This document shows positions 34,401 to 43,497 of a DNA stretch of 64,000 nt, piece by piece. Within the stretch, counting starts at the first letter, position 1; every line of letters starts with the position of its first letter. The stretch lies in the NCBI GenBank assembly GCA_964421245.1, contig CAYQVW010000002.1:1-64000 (forward strand), given 5' to 3'. The position numbers were made by a program, and so were the translations under genes. The notes beneath the pieces are model-generated. The model was given only the letters and a program-made list of their open reading frames with translations. It had not been told where the DNA came from and did no database searches. The stretch comes from CAYQVW01 sp964421245 (lineage in GTDB: Bacteria > Margulisbacteria > WOR-1 > XYC2-FULL-46-14).

Positions 34401-37400
34401 ATCTTCATGAGTTGGATCAAGTGTTAACTTCTCTAAAGTAGCCTTATCAGCTTTAACTCCAGGAACAACTTCAACAAACCTGGTATGTTCATACATTCTT
34501 TCTTCTAAAGGAACATCTGTTGGAACACTTTCAGGATTAAGTGCTGGATCAATTAAGCTTGATAACACCCTACTTGCTGCCTTACTTGGATCAAGGGTTG
34601 GATTTGCTTTTCCAACTGCCTCTCCAATTCTAACCATTGCTTCTCTTCCTGAATGAGCTTCAAGCACATCAGAAACTCTAATATCAATTGTTAGCTCACT
34701 TTCACCAACCTTAATAGTTCTTTGAATAGTTGATTTACCTGCTTCTTTGGCTTGTCTTGCAGCCTCAAGTAATTCCTTACTTTCTATTTCCTTTTGTACT
34801 GCTTTTATTTGTTCACCGTTTTCATCCATAGGAACTGGTTTTCCATTTACCTCCATTGTTGCTGTTGCTCCAGAATCAACTAAGATTGCCATCTCAGCTT
34901 GGTGTCCTCTGCGGAAAGCACGCGCATCTTCAGTAGTAACTCCAGAAAGGCTAACCCTTTCATTTCCTACTATTCTAACTCTCTGCCCTTCTTTTAATGA
35001 TAATCCTTCAAGATGAGTATTCATTTCATACTCTGAATTAAAATCTGCAGTTCTTACTGTAACCGTTGGAGCAGTTGAAGAGGCCTGAGGAACCATTCTA
35101 GTAGGAGCAGTATGCCCATCCACAAGGTTTCTTAAGGTCCAAACTCTAGCTCCTGCTCCAGGTCCTGCAACTGCATCAATATGTGCTGGATTTTGTCCGT
35201 CATGAGTCGATCCAATTTGTAAACTACCATCTGGAGCTGCAATATAATCTCTAACACAAACCCTACTCTTTGCATCAATAAAAAGATATTGATTTCCCTG
35301 TCCCTCTACTATCATTCCATTCATTCGTCTTAAATGAATTAATGGAGTTCCATCTGTCCCTCTAGTAATAATAACTGCATATCTGGTACCATCATAATTT
35401 TCTGGAATCGCTCTAAGCACGGTATCAACATCTGCTGTAGAACCAAAAACAACTCCACGTCTAGCATCGAAAAATCTAACTCCACGAGCATGCATCTCTC
35501 TTGCAAAAGCATCTATTGGTCCAGATCCCAAAGTAGTGCTTATACGACCAACTTTTATTACTTCTCCCCTTCTTCCTCTAGGTTTTGTTAAGATAGCTTT
35601 TGGATCAACTTTTCTAGCTTCTGGTGGTCTAACTTCTGCTGGTTTAGAAGCAGGAGTAGGTTCTGGAGCCCTAGGAGCTTTTGGTCTTTCCGGTGTATAT
35701 TCTTCAGGAAGATCAACATCTAGTGTTAAATCAATATTTAATTTTCTTGGGAATAGCTTAAATTCTCTTTCAAAGGCTTCGAGTATTCTACGCCCCATAC
35801 CGGTTCTAAGTCCGGCAAAAAGCCCTTCAACTTCACGATCAACCATAGCTTGAGCATCTACTTTTCTCCCTTTCGGAGTATAGATATCACTCATTTCTGC
35901 AACTGCATGTCTTGCTCCTGAACGGAAAGCTTCTCTAGCTTCTTCAAACCAAGTTCTAAACTGCTGATGAAAAGCTCCACCTGTATTACCAAAAGCTATT
36001 CCTGCAAATTTTGCACCATCAAAACGAGAAAAAAGTGCAACAGTGATTCCTCTTGAAATTCTTCTCTGTAAGGCAGCAGCATCACTTCCTTCTGCTGGCC
36101 AATTAATGTTTAACCTTTTTCCGAAAAGCACCTCAAGTTCATGTTCGACAGCAGCTCTTCTCTTTTCATATGTATCATTTTCTGGATTATTAAATGAGCG
36201 AGCAACAACAAAGTTAACATACTCAGAGACTAGTCTTCTAAAAACCTGGATCGGACTAACTCTACCAGAACCATTAACCATAAATGATTGTCCAACTGTA
36301 TCAAACCAATTATAATAATCTCTAAACTGGTTCATACTCCAAAGAGTTTGTTCTGCCTGAGCTAATCCTTGTTGACTTGCTATTTGTCGTCCTACTTGAA
36401 GTTTTGCATCAAGCACCTGTCTCTCTGGCATATTGAAGTCAGGTCTTCTCATTTGAGACTGTAGCTCTTGATCATATTGAAAAGCTGCTTCATCAAGAGA
36501 ATATACTGGTCGGAGTTCAGCATTATCAGTATCACGAGCAAAGCGCTCATGTGCCTGTTTAACTGACCAAGATTCTGTTCCAGCTCCAGCTAAAAATGCA
36601 ACAACCTTAGTTGCTCCTTGTTGAACACGAATATCATCTGCACGGTTAAATGTTCCAAGAGTAATAGTATTTGGATTACCTGCAGTATCCACAACCCTCT
36701 GCCTTCGAGCAACACTATCATTCTCGTGGGTTAATAAGGTTACTTGTTTAGCTAGAGTAGGCAAACGTGACTCAATCATTCTCCCTAAAGCAGAATCACC
36801 AAATAATTGGACTACAATTGGTTCAGTTGACCTTGTTCTTAAAGCAATTATTTCTCTCGCAATATAATCTGCCTTGGCTTCACGATTTTTATGATAAACA
36901 GTTTCATTCATCTCAATCGTACTAATTGATAATTTAACAGATTGTCCTTGGATAGATCTCCTTCTCCCATTGTATGCCTGAGCTAATGCAACTTGAGCCC
37001 TATTGCTTGGATCTACTATTATCTTAATAGGTGAACTTGTTCTTCCACGAATACTAAGCTGAGCATCAAGTTCAGTTAATCTTCTCTCTAAATATTGTTG
37101 ATCAGTTTCTCCCTGAGTTCTTGATTTAGCATCAGTTAGGTCAATACGAGGGACGTTTTCTGTCTGAGTAAAAATCTTAATACCTAGTTTTCTACAAAAG
37201 TCTAAAACTGTTGGATCATTCATTGTTCCAGAAATAAATACAACATTTCCACCTCTTACATCAAAACGATTCAAAAACTCAAGAGAAGTATCACTTTGCA
37301 CTGCAACTGTATCTTTTCTTATCTTAAATCCACATACTGCCTCAAGTGCTTGGTGTTGTCCGTCTTCAAAACGGTTATCAATCATTAATCGATCGAGTTC

Positions 37401-40400
37401 TTGATCAATAATAAAAATTCTTTTACCAACATAATCACAATAAACCTGACCATTTTGTATATATCTTAATGCTTCTAAACATCTAATGATCTTTTTACGC
37501 ATTGCCTCGTTAAGTCCCTTTGTGCGTACAAACTCGAGTCCTTCTTCTGTAAACTGAACTCCTCTACTCCCGAATTCCCACATTCCACCTGGAGTTTTCC
37601 AAAAACTTTTTGCATAAGCAGCGGCTCTACCCCATCTATTAGCTTCTACTACTCCCTCCAATCCTCCAGCTCCTTCACTAATAATTAGTGGGGTTCTAGA
37701 CATTGTAACTAAAAGATAATCACCCTCATCTCCAACAATTGAACGCTTAAAACTAATAGGAATATTCTCATTAAGTGGCAAAGAACGGTTAGCTAAGTTA
37801 ACAAACATTAAATCATGCAAAGAGGTATAAACAACATCAGCCTGGAAAGCTCTTCTTAATGAACCAAGGCTTCCACCCTGTAAGCCTTTATTTGTTCCTG
37901 TTGATATACCAAACTGCTTAAAATATATTTCTGCTTCAGCATGATCTCGAAGTGCATAATCTTTATGTGTTCCTAAAACATAAACCTTTTCACCATTTAA
38001 TACACGTAAAATTGATATTCCAGCAGCAATAACAGTCTTACCGCCACCACACTCTTTTTGAGAAGATCTTCCGTCACGACCGGAAATAATTGTATCCAAT
38101 TGAGGAGGACTTAAATCAATTCCTTTTATTAGTCTTACCTGAACTTTATAATTTGCTAGAGCATTTCCTTCTCTACCATTGACTCCAGTCCTTTCAATAA
38201 GAGCTACAGCATCTGCCCTTATTTCTGCTTCTAACCCCTTAATTTCTTTGAGCAGTCTTTTCTTTTCTCCCTTTGTAGCAGAGGCTAATTCTCCTCTGAG
38301 GGTTGAAACCTTAGCTCTTTTAGCATCTATTGCTTCTATATCCAACCTATTTGCTCTAAAATAAGCATCAAATTCCCTGTTAACCTCTACAATTTCAGCT
38401 TCTTTAGCTCTTTCATATCTTGCCTCTTCTGCAGGATCAGTAGCAGAAGAACCTGAAGTTGTATTTGTTGTTGGATCCATATTTAATCTAGTTGGAACAA
38501 ACGATCCTGCTTCCGATATGCTCTTTTCAACTGCACCAACCACTGCTTCCGAAGTATATGCAAAGAGATTTTCTCTTCCGATTCTAACCTCTAGTTTCAT
38601 TTCACTATCTTCACCACGATAAACAACAGGAGAGAATGCATTCCCATCAACTATTCTTACTCTTCCAACCCTAAGGCTTTCTACCTTCTCCCCGCCTTTC
38701 CCATTATCTAAAGTAACAGCATATCTTGAAGGTAAAAGCTTGACAATTCTTTTTAATCTGCCTTTATAAAGTGCGAAACGTTTATCAGCTCTGCGATCCA
38801 TTCTAACTTTGTTATCAGTATCAATTGTGAAGACAGCCTGTCGGCTTAAGTTTAAATCTGGAAGTGGGTTCTTGTAATCACCATAAAAACCTCTTAAAAC
38901 ACTTGCTGGAATTCTTCCTGAAACCCCAAGATCTCTTCTAACCTGATCTGCATATCTCCCTTTTTCATATGCATTGAATGGAGACAATGGACGGTTAAGC
39001 CCAACTGTTGCAATAGTTCGAACAGCCCCCCAAAATTTACCACTATAATACAAAGTAAATATTTTCTTAGCTGGGGAAACAACCCCTCTATGAGCTAGCT
39101 CACCGGTTGTACCTACAACTCTGCGTAATACTGGAACACGGTTAATTTTCCTTAATGCAGATGATCCAACAGCTTTTAATCTACTTGCAACTGGAGAATT
39201 ATCCCAATTAGTTAGATGGTGCCAGCCTTTTTCACCAGCTCCGGCTAATCTTTCTAAAACACCCAACCTTCGTTCACATTCAGCCTGTAAATCTTTTTCT
39301 TGTTTTGCAGCAGCTTTGTTTGCTCTTACTTTCTCAATCTTTCCATCTACTACTTGAAATAGTGGTTTAAAGGCCCAAACTAACGGTTTTAAAGTGATTG
39401 GAACAGGAAGGTGGCCTGGGGTTTTCCCTCCCATCCATCTAAAAATTCCTTTACCAATAGCGTAATCTGTATATGTAACAAGCATTCCCCACATTCCCCA
39501 GAACAACATACTTGCAGCATGAGAAGCAGTAGCAAGACTGAAAATATCCTCATCCCCATTCATAATCTTTTGAAAATGTAGTTTAATGTTTCTATAAGCA
39601 ATTCTTGGATCTAGCATATATTTAGTAATTCCCCACCACAATCCCGCAACCGTAAAGATCAATCCAGTTTTGCCCTCTTGTTCTTTACTTCCAAAAAGCT
39701 CTTTACTTCCTTTTATAGCACCATCAGTTTTTTGCCACATCTTATGGGCACTAATTTCGCCTAATAATTTATTAACCTTCGCCTTGTCTCCAGCAGCGTG
39801 TGCTGCTCTAAGCTCTCGAGCTAATTTAGGGCCATAGTAAATTTCTTCTGCCCGATCCAAATCACCAGCTTCAACCGCAGACCTAAATTCATTCATCATC
39901 TTATAGGTTTGATAGATAGATTTGCTGAGATGATAAGCAGTCTTACCCCCCCTATGCACTAATTGTGCACCAAGTTGGCTAATCCATAACGGAACAACGT
40001 AGATTGGAGCAGGCCCTTCAAGCAAATCAAGTCCAGGAACTGATGTCTTTAAAGGAATGGATTCATTAAAACTTGAATCTTCATATGACTTAAAACTTAC
40101 CTTGTGAGTGGTTGGATAATGTCTTTGTAATGATTTTTGTAAAGCAACCCCTAAAGGACGATCACTTTTTGGGGTGGCCCTAAAGAGATCCATTAGGCGC
40201 CAAGAATCCAATACTAACTGTCCAATATTTTTTCTGTCAGAATCTTCCTCTTTTTCTGGTTGATATAATTCAAAAGGAGATGCTGGAGATTTTATTGCTC
40301 TTTTTAATACAACTTTTCCATCTTTTATTTTTAATCCTTTTAATTCTCCTGAAGTAATTAATTTTTTTGCCTCAGCTAAAACATATCCATTGGAATTTAC

Positions 40401-43307
40401 CCTTACCAACAATTTACCAACAAAATTATCTAGTTTAGCTACATCAGAAGGCTTAACCTTATTTGATTTTGCAATAATTTGCTTCAAGTTACCACTAAAA
40501 ACGGAAACATAAGCCTGAGTAGGATCATTGTATTCTTGCAAAATTAGAAAGTGCATAAAAGGAGAGATAACAACACGTGGCTGATCACCTAAGTTATTAT
40601 TACTCATCTGAGCCAGTTTATTCAAAAAGACTGATGAGGTTGAAAAAGGATCATTATCTCCATTTATGTTTACTCGTCCAGTATCAGTTGCTAGAGCTGC
40701 TGCTGCAACAAGCAGGGTAACATATCCCGGCAACACCCTACTAACAGCAGCAACTGCATTAACTTCCGCTTTAACACTAAAATTAACCTCATAAAGTAGT
40801 TTTGCTAAAGCCATCTTCGCTACTTGGACCCGAATAGAATCAGATGGTTGCGGGGTTAAAGTGTCCCACCTTTTCCCTGTAGATAATTTTAAAGTTTTTT
40901 CAATAAATGCCAGTGGATCTTCGTTATATTCCTTAATAAGATCATGCCCAACAGAGTCAGCTATCCCTCTTTGAAGACCGAATGGCATTGCCCATTCCAA
41001 TACTCCCAAACAATTTGTAGCTGTATTATGTATTTTATGAGCATCTGATTTAAAGTGATTCCAAAACCACCAAGTAATAGCTCCACCACCATATTGATCA
41101 AGTAGTCCTTGAAGTTTCTCTTGATTAGCAGCCAAACGATCCATATAAGTAATTTTATTAGCATTCCCTTTAGCTGATTTTAATTGATGACGTAAGGTCG
41201 CTCTCTCTGCAAAAGCGGCTTTAAAATGAGATTGAATTTTTGGGAATTGCTTTTGAGCATATCGAGCTTTTAAAGTTGCTATCTGCTGTTGAACCTCACG
41301 TCCACCAAAGTTTACAGAAACACGTTCTGTCTGGGCAACTCCACCACCACCAGTTAATGCATCATAAACAACTGCACTTCTGTCTAATTCTTTTGGAACT
41401 GGACGATGAACTGTTAACGAAAATCCAATCCTTCTAAGAATTGCAACAGCAGGTTCATTTCCTGTTAAAGTATAGACAACTTCTTTTCCTTGAAGCAACT
41501 TATCACCGTAGGCCTCTAGAACTCCTGCTTCCTTAGCAGATATTCTTCCAGCATTATAGGTAACCTTTCTTCTTCCCTTCGCACTTTTAAGAGCAGCTGT
41601 AACTCCAGCCTCTCCCTTACCCCAAAATGTTTTTGGATATAATGCCAAAAGAGCTGCTTTAGCTTTTGGATCAGTTAACTTTCCACAAATATCAGGAATC
41701 TGTGCATAATCAACTCTAGTTAACTTCTTTCCTCCAACGATCTTTCTTAAAACGGCTAATTCTACCGGATCAAATCTCTTCGCATTGCTTCCTCGTTGTT
41801 CATCAATTAATGCTAAACTTGCACTTGTACTTAGATTAGCAATCTTTATTTCAGAAGGCCCAAGCCTATCAGCAACAGTCTTAACATCTTGCCCTGTTAA
41901 AGTTGCTTCTCCCAAATTAGAAACAGTTCCCCCTAATCCATCAACAACATGCTTAATCCCTTTAATAAAACTCTTTGAAGGAATTTCTGAGAAAGTACAA
42001 TCTACCTTATCCCCATCAAGTTCCTTCTGGCCATGAGTATCAATCAATATTTTTGGAGCTGAGCTAATCCCCTCAAGCAATACGGCAGCCCGTCTATCAT
42101 AAGCCTTTGCTGTTTGCGAAACTACAGTTAATACAAACTCTTTCTTATAATCTTTACCAAAACAAAATTTAACAGGAACACCCGCTTTAAGATCAGCCTT
42201 AACATTTTTTACTAATATCTGTTGAACAATCTGATATTTGATAGCTTCTTTCCGAGTAAATTTTTGACCTTTTTCTAAAAGATAATAATATCCTTCAAAT
42301 TTTGCCCGTAATAATTTGGCTAAGGCTGGCTTGGATGTATCAAGAGATTTAATGGTTTTAACTACTTTATGAGCGACCAGTACAGCCTTACTCCATCCAT
42401 CTAGGCTAAAATCTTTATTTTTCCCAAGAGACATAAGCAATTGAAAACTTAAAAACAATGCCCTCAAAAACAAACTACGGTCGTTAAGATTATCATAAGT
42501 ATTTAAAGCTCTATTTATATTATTAAGAAGTTCAAGATAGATTCGGTTAGCTTCTTTTGGATCCATAGAAAGTTTCTCTGAAAGACTCTTAATTAGTTTT
42601 TCTCTAGATTGCATTTTTTGACGCTGGCTGGTTAATATCTGTTCAGAATGATCGTCATAGAACTTCTGCATGGAAGTATGGAACTCACCAGTGTATCCAG
42701 CCATTTGAAGCATATTTTGATTGTAAGTACGTTGGAAACCGGTAGATTCTAGATTAAGACCAGAAATTGAAGCTGGGTTAATAACTACAGTTGAAACAGC
42801 TTTTAGGTCTGGGTTGTATCCAAATTTATTTAAAGTAACAAATAAAGGGTCTCTTTTTGCTGGACGATATACTCGAACTTTTTCCCCACCCAAAAAGGCT
42901 ATTTTATTTTCGGTTAAAGTTCCTACTCTATCAGAAGCAAAGGTATAGAACTTAACTATAAGCTTTCCTTCTGCTATAGCATTAAACCATCTCAAAAATT
43001 GAGCTCTATCTGCCGCATTTTTTATTGGGAGAAGTTTTAATAGTCTACTCTTACTTAGTAGAGCAACTGTGTCGGCTGAGATTTCTGAAATCGGAGGTTT
43101 TCCCTGTTTACTTAATTCTGCATTAATAATTTTTAGAAGCGAGGTAAAAGCGGTACGGACTTTTGATTCAAGATAAATGGTCTTTGATTTTGAATCGGTT
43201 GATACAGCAAAAGCATGTCGCCCTTTGCCAAATTTCTGCACGGAGATCTTTTTGGCATCTAGCTTTACCAATCTTGGAAAGCGGTCATTTAATGACTCAA
43301 TCCCCAT
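31500..43307 (-). CDS. Giant 3935-residue protein with a degenerate SecA-like motor
   Basis: Good AGGAGG ribosome binding site. Residues about 1-1700 are not recognised; hydrophobic stretches lie near 856-875, 1212-1235 and 1256-1292. Residues about 1720-2260 resemble the SecA motor in order: Walker A ECGGGKT (K1757; SecA has GEGKT), NGEKVYVLGTHKDYALRDHAEAE, then GDEGD (1859-1863) with SRTPLIIS, against SecA DEVDSILIDEARTPLIIS. ISGTM (about 2025) with the TQTENVPRID segment matches MTGTA...PTNRP, and TITLGTFNRADDIRV (about 2215) matches TIATNMAGRGTDI. The arginine-finger GRGTD is changed to NRADD, so ATPase activity may be altered. A Pro/Ala-rich linker (about 2530-2570) separates the motor from a 1350-residue tail with hydrophobic segments near 3145-3320 and a basic coiled-coil-like end. 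No N-terminal signal peptide. It is read from alternative-sigma promoter P8 through an attenuator-like hairpin. Role unknown; structural giant or specialised translocase are both possible. Confidence 0.85.
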   Translation of the reverse strand: MGIESLNDRFPRLVKLDAKKISVQKFGKGRHAFAVSTDSKSKTIYLESKVRTAFTSLLKIINAELSKQGKPPISEISADTVALLSKSRLLKLLPIKNAADRAQFLRWFNAIAEGKLIVKFYTFASDRVGTLTENKIAFLGGEKVRVYRPAKRDPLFVTLNKFGYNPDLKAVSTVVINPASISGLNLESTGFQRTYNQNMLQMAGYTGEFHTSMQKFYDDHSEQILTSQRQKMQSREKLIKSLSEKLSMDPKEANRIYLELLNNINRALNTYDNLNDRSLFLRALFLSFQLLMSLGKNKDFSLDGWSKAVLVAHKVVKTIKSLDTSKPALAKLLRAKFEGYYYLLEKGQKFTRKEAIKYQIVQQILVKNVKADLKAGVPVKFCFGKDYKKEFVLTVVSQTAKAYDRRAAVLLEGISSAPKILIDTHGQKELDGDKVDCTFSEIPSKSFIKGIKHVVDGLGGTVSNLGEATLTGQDVKTVADRLGPSEIKIANLSTSASLALIDEQRGSNAKRFDPVELAVLRKIVGGKKLTRVDYAQIPDICGKLTDPKAKAALLALYPKTFWGKGEAGVTAALKSAKGRRKVTYNAGRISAKEAGVLEAYGDKLLQGKEVVYTLTGNEPAVAILRRIGFSLTVHRPVPKELDRSAVVYDALTGGGGVAQTERVSVNFGGREVQQQIATLKARYAQKQFPKIQSHFKAAFAERATLRHQLKSAKGNANKITYMDRLAANQEKLQGLLDQYGGGAITWWFWNHFKSDAHKIHNTATNCLGVLEWAMPFGLQRGIADSVGHDLIKEYNEDPLAFIEKTLKLSTGKRWDTLTPQPSDSIRVQVAKMALAKLLYEVNFSVKAEVNAVAAVSRVLPGYVTLLVAAAALATDTGRVNINGDNDPFSTSSVFLNKLAQMSNNNLGDQPRVVISPFMHFLILQEYNDPTQAYVSVFSGNLKQIIAKSNKVKPSDVAKLDNFVGKLLVRVNSNGYVLAEAKKLITSGELKGLKIKDGKVVLKRAIKSPASPFELYQPEKEEDSDRKNIGQLVLDSWRLMDLFRATPKSDRPLGVALQKSLQRHYPTTHKVSFKSYEDSSFNESIPLKTSVPGLDLLEGPAPIYVVPLWISQLGAQLVHRGGKTAYHLSKSIYQTYKMMNEFRSAVEAGDLDRAEEIYYGPKLARELRAAHAAGDKAKVNKLLGEISAHKMWQKTDGAIKGSKELFGSKEQEGKTGLIFTVAGLWWGITKYMLDPRIAYRNIKLHFQKIMNGDEDIFSLATASHAASMLFWGMWGMLVTYTDYAIGKGIFRWMGGKTPGHLPVPITLKPLVWAFKPLFQVVDGKIEKVRANKAAAKQEKDLQAECERRLGVLERLAGAGEKGWHHLTNWDNSPVASRLKAVGSSALRKINRVPVLRRVVGTTGELAHRGVVSPAKKIFTLYYSGKFWGAVRTIATVGLNRPLSPFNAYEKGRYADQVRRDLGVSGRIPASVLRGFYGDYKNPLPDLNLSRQAVFTIDTDNKVRMDRRADKRFALYKGRLKRIVKLLPSRYAVTLDNGKGGEKVESLRVGRVRIVDGNAFSPVVYRGEDSEMKLEVRIGRENLFAYTSEAVVGAVEKSISEAGSFVPTRLNMDPTTNTTSGSSATDPAEEARYERAKEAEIVEVNREFDAYFRANRLDIEAIDAKRAKVSTLRGELASATKGEKKRLLKEIKGLEAEIRADAVALIERTGVNGREGNALANYKVQVRLIKGIDLSPPQLDTIISGRDGRSSQKECGGGKTVIAAGISILRVLNGEKVYVLGTHKDYALRDHAEAEIYFKQFGISTGTNKGLQGGSLGSLRRAFQADVVYTSLHDLMFVNLANRSLPLNENIPISFKRSIVGDEGDYLLVTMSRTPLIISEGAGGLEGVVEANRWGRAAAYAKSFWKTPGGMWEFGSRGVQFTEEGLEFVRTKGLNEAMRKKIIRCLEALRYIQNGQVYCDYVGKRIFIIDQELDRLMIDNRFEDGQHQALEAVCGFKIRKDTVAVQSDTSLEFLNRFDVRGGNVVFISGTMNDPTVLDFCRKLGIKIFTQTENVPRIDLTDAKSRTQGETDQQYLERRLTELDAQLSIRGRTSSPIKIIVDPSNRAQVALAQAYNGRRRSIQGQSVKLSISTIEMNETVYHKNREAKADYIAREIIALRTRSTEPIVVQLFGDSALGRMIESRLPTLAKQVTLLTHENDSVARRQRVVDTAGNPNTITLGTFNRADDIRVQQGATKVVAFLAGAGTESWSVKQAHERFARDTDNAELRPVYSLDEAAFQYDQELQSQMRRPDFNMPERQVLDAKLQVGRQIASQQGLAQAEQTLWSMNQFRDYYNWFDTVGQSFMVNGSGRVSPIQVFRRLVSEYVNFVVARSFNNPENDTYEKRRAAVEHELEVLFGKRLNINWPAEGSDAAALQRRISRGITVALFSRFDGAKFAGIAFGNTGGAFHQQFRTWFEEAREAFRSGARHAVAEMSDIYTPKGRKVDAQAMVDREVEGLFAGLRTGMGRRILEAFEREFKLFPRKLNIDLTLDVDLPEEYTPERPKAPRAPEPTPASKPAEVRPPEARKVDPKAILTKPRGRRGEVIKVGRISTTLGSGPIDAFAREMHARGVRFFDARRGVVFGSTADVDTVLRAIPENYDGTRYAVIITRGTDGTPLIHLRRMNGMIVEGQGNQYLFIDAKSRVCVRDYIAAPDGSLQIGSTHDGQNPAHIDAVAGPGAGARVWTLRNLVDGHTAPTRMVPQASSTAPTVTVRTADFNSEYEMNTHLEGLSLKEGQRVRIVGNERVSLSGVTTEDARAFRRGHQAEMAILVDSGATATMEVNGKPVPMDENGEQIKAVQKEIESKELLEAARQAKEAGKSTIQRTIKVGESELTIDIRVSDVLEAHSGREAMVRIGEAVGKANPTLDPSKAASRVLSSLIDPALNPESVPTDVPLEERMYEHTRFVEVVPGVKADKATLEKLTLDPTHEDYIAARKQLFALLDGKVPDASRVIDTLRREGLLRKIMSQGVAQETNLEALQQRAAEEVLARHRSVFGTKLLEDPQVQLEVQERALELATLERAGHLVKVELESRGISEAEFYTLCRERGIESPIDQYRLLHEQNARTINDFNLSNFKAEFPMNNLTTGQKVRYSFRRALYSSYSPVTGMGSGLVAGLLGGLLKQVAKGSQVSLGAVLKEGYQTSLHWGVFEGKKIFLSKMMKINAHTAANLVIAYDSVVHPLVHGKDADIPANLFIGAYGLVPFLYTSHKVGAHFAKTYGNKLPGRAKLLSLAAAVIVSHLTAESAQIVWQNDTWGIRTYGQIPLYAIGKPASWIFKGISPSHWVNKGLKLGFNKDMNDMGTLGMALEVGMDLTSIVAAAKLFGKTFLKRVGLKAIPVLGTAASVLESTPLQNASTETRYYDISLAQAAQGKPVVHWARSETQADVVRVSSFRAVLKNNPRFALEVALALKDVGLLKGSVAEDLVKRTGIRSLKHLYSIKDPTAIERATKAMQDLCGKVEKGAMQKVVGVFVDNSLKEKMDEKRRAFFRRVLVSGMKRFKARLRRQGHVVLEDTAWAKPEFNSATNGAFQFRYKYRPEQGREHVFDRKGFESQLVGYFTKEMQALYKAYVDTNKAYDLYQKRVATQKARVAKGCKRFLTSQKIYNARGFRAYLVSLRAEQRKARQKMAKMRKLISSLRNPKVYFDFKGADGVFTLSGERGLVKLLGENKVAVRIAGVEQTFSIEPGSMDEVQSQIVRKVVQILVKPVRRSYAKTKKYIKDISQSIKDERAVLRRIPRSSRRLSGAKFQNAYTAARWEMIQRKKNKGVAKFLDAHKQINSTWKHMKRLGMPDNPNKVLVRAYFEGRVVGARKLFYVNRLPDFNRIRSRGVNFKRFASYLRKNGQSLYWSKATEARRVRGLKRWDGAPLEVDRQYVQGRTSGLLSRDTFNALASMAYSK

Positions 43308-43326
43308 TGTTACCTCCTTTAAAATG

Positions 43327-43357
43327 AAAAAAGCACGTACCTGTTACAACGTGCTTT
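43327..43357 (-). terminator. Terminator-like hairpin in the leader of the giant gene
   Basis: Minus strand: AAGCACGT and ACGTGCTT (8 bp stem, 10-base loop) followed by a T run of six. It lies between promoter P8 (43407-43438) and the ribosome binding site of the giant gene, so it could attenuate that gene; it could also stop transcripts arriving from the 1010-residue gene. Confidence 0.7.
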
Positions 43358-43406
43358 ATTTAGAATTTCCTAATTTACAGGCAAAATTAGTTAACTCTTT
43401 CTATAA

Positions 43407-43438
43407 TATATATCGTAATAAAGGATGAATAACTTGCA
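43407..43438 (-). promoter_or_regulatory. Alternative-sigma promoter P8 (giant gene)
   Basis: Minus strand: TGCAAGTTAT (43429-43438), exactly 12 bases, ACGATATATA (43407-43416). Leader of about 95 bases. One of three copies with the TGCAAGTT form of the -35 box, all serving the three large neighbouring genes. Confidence 0.82.
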
Positions 43439-43497
43439 TGAAAAACAAGAAAAATACTATCAAAATTTAGCCTGTTTATAATAAATTTTAATGGTTA

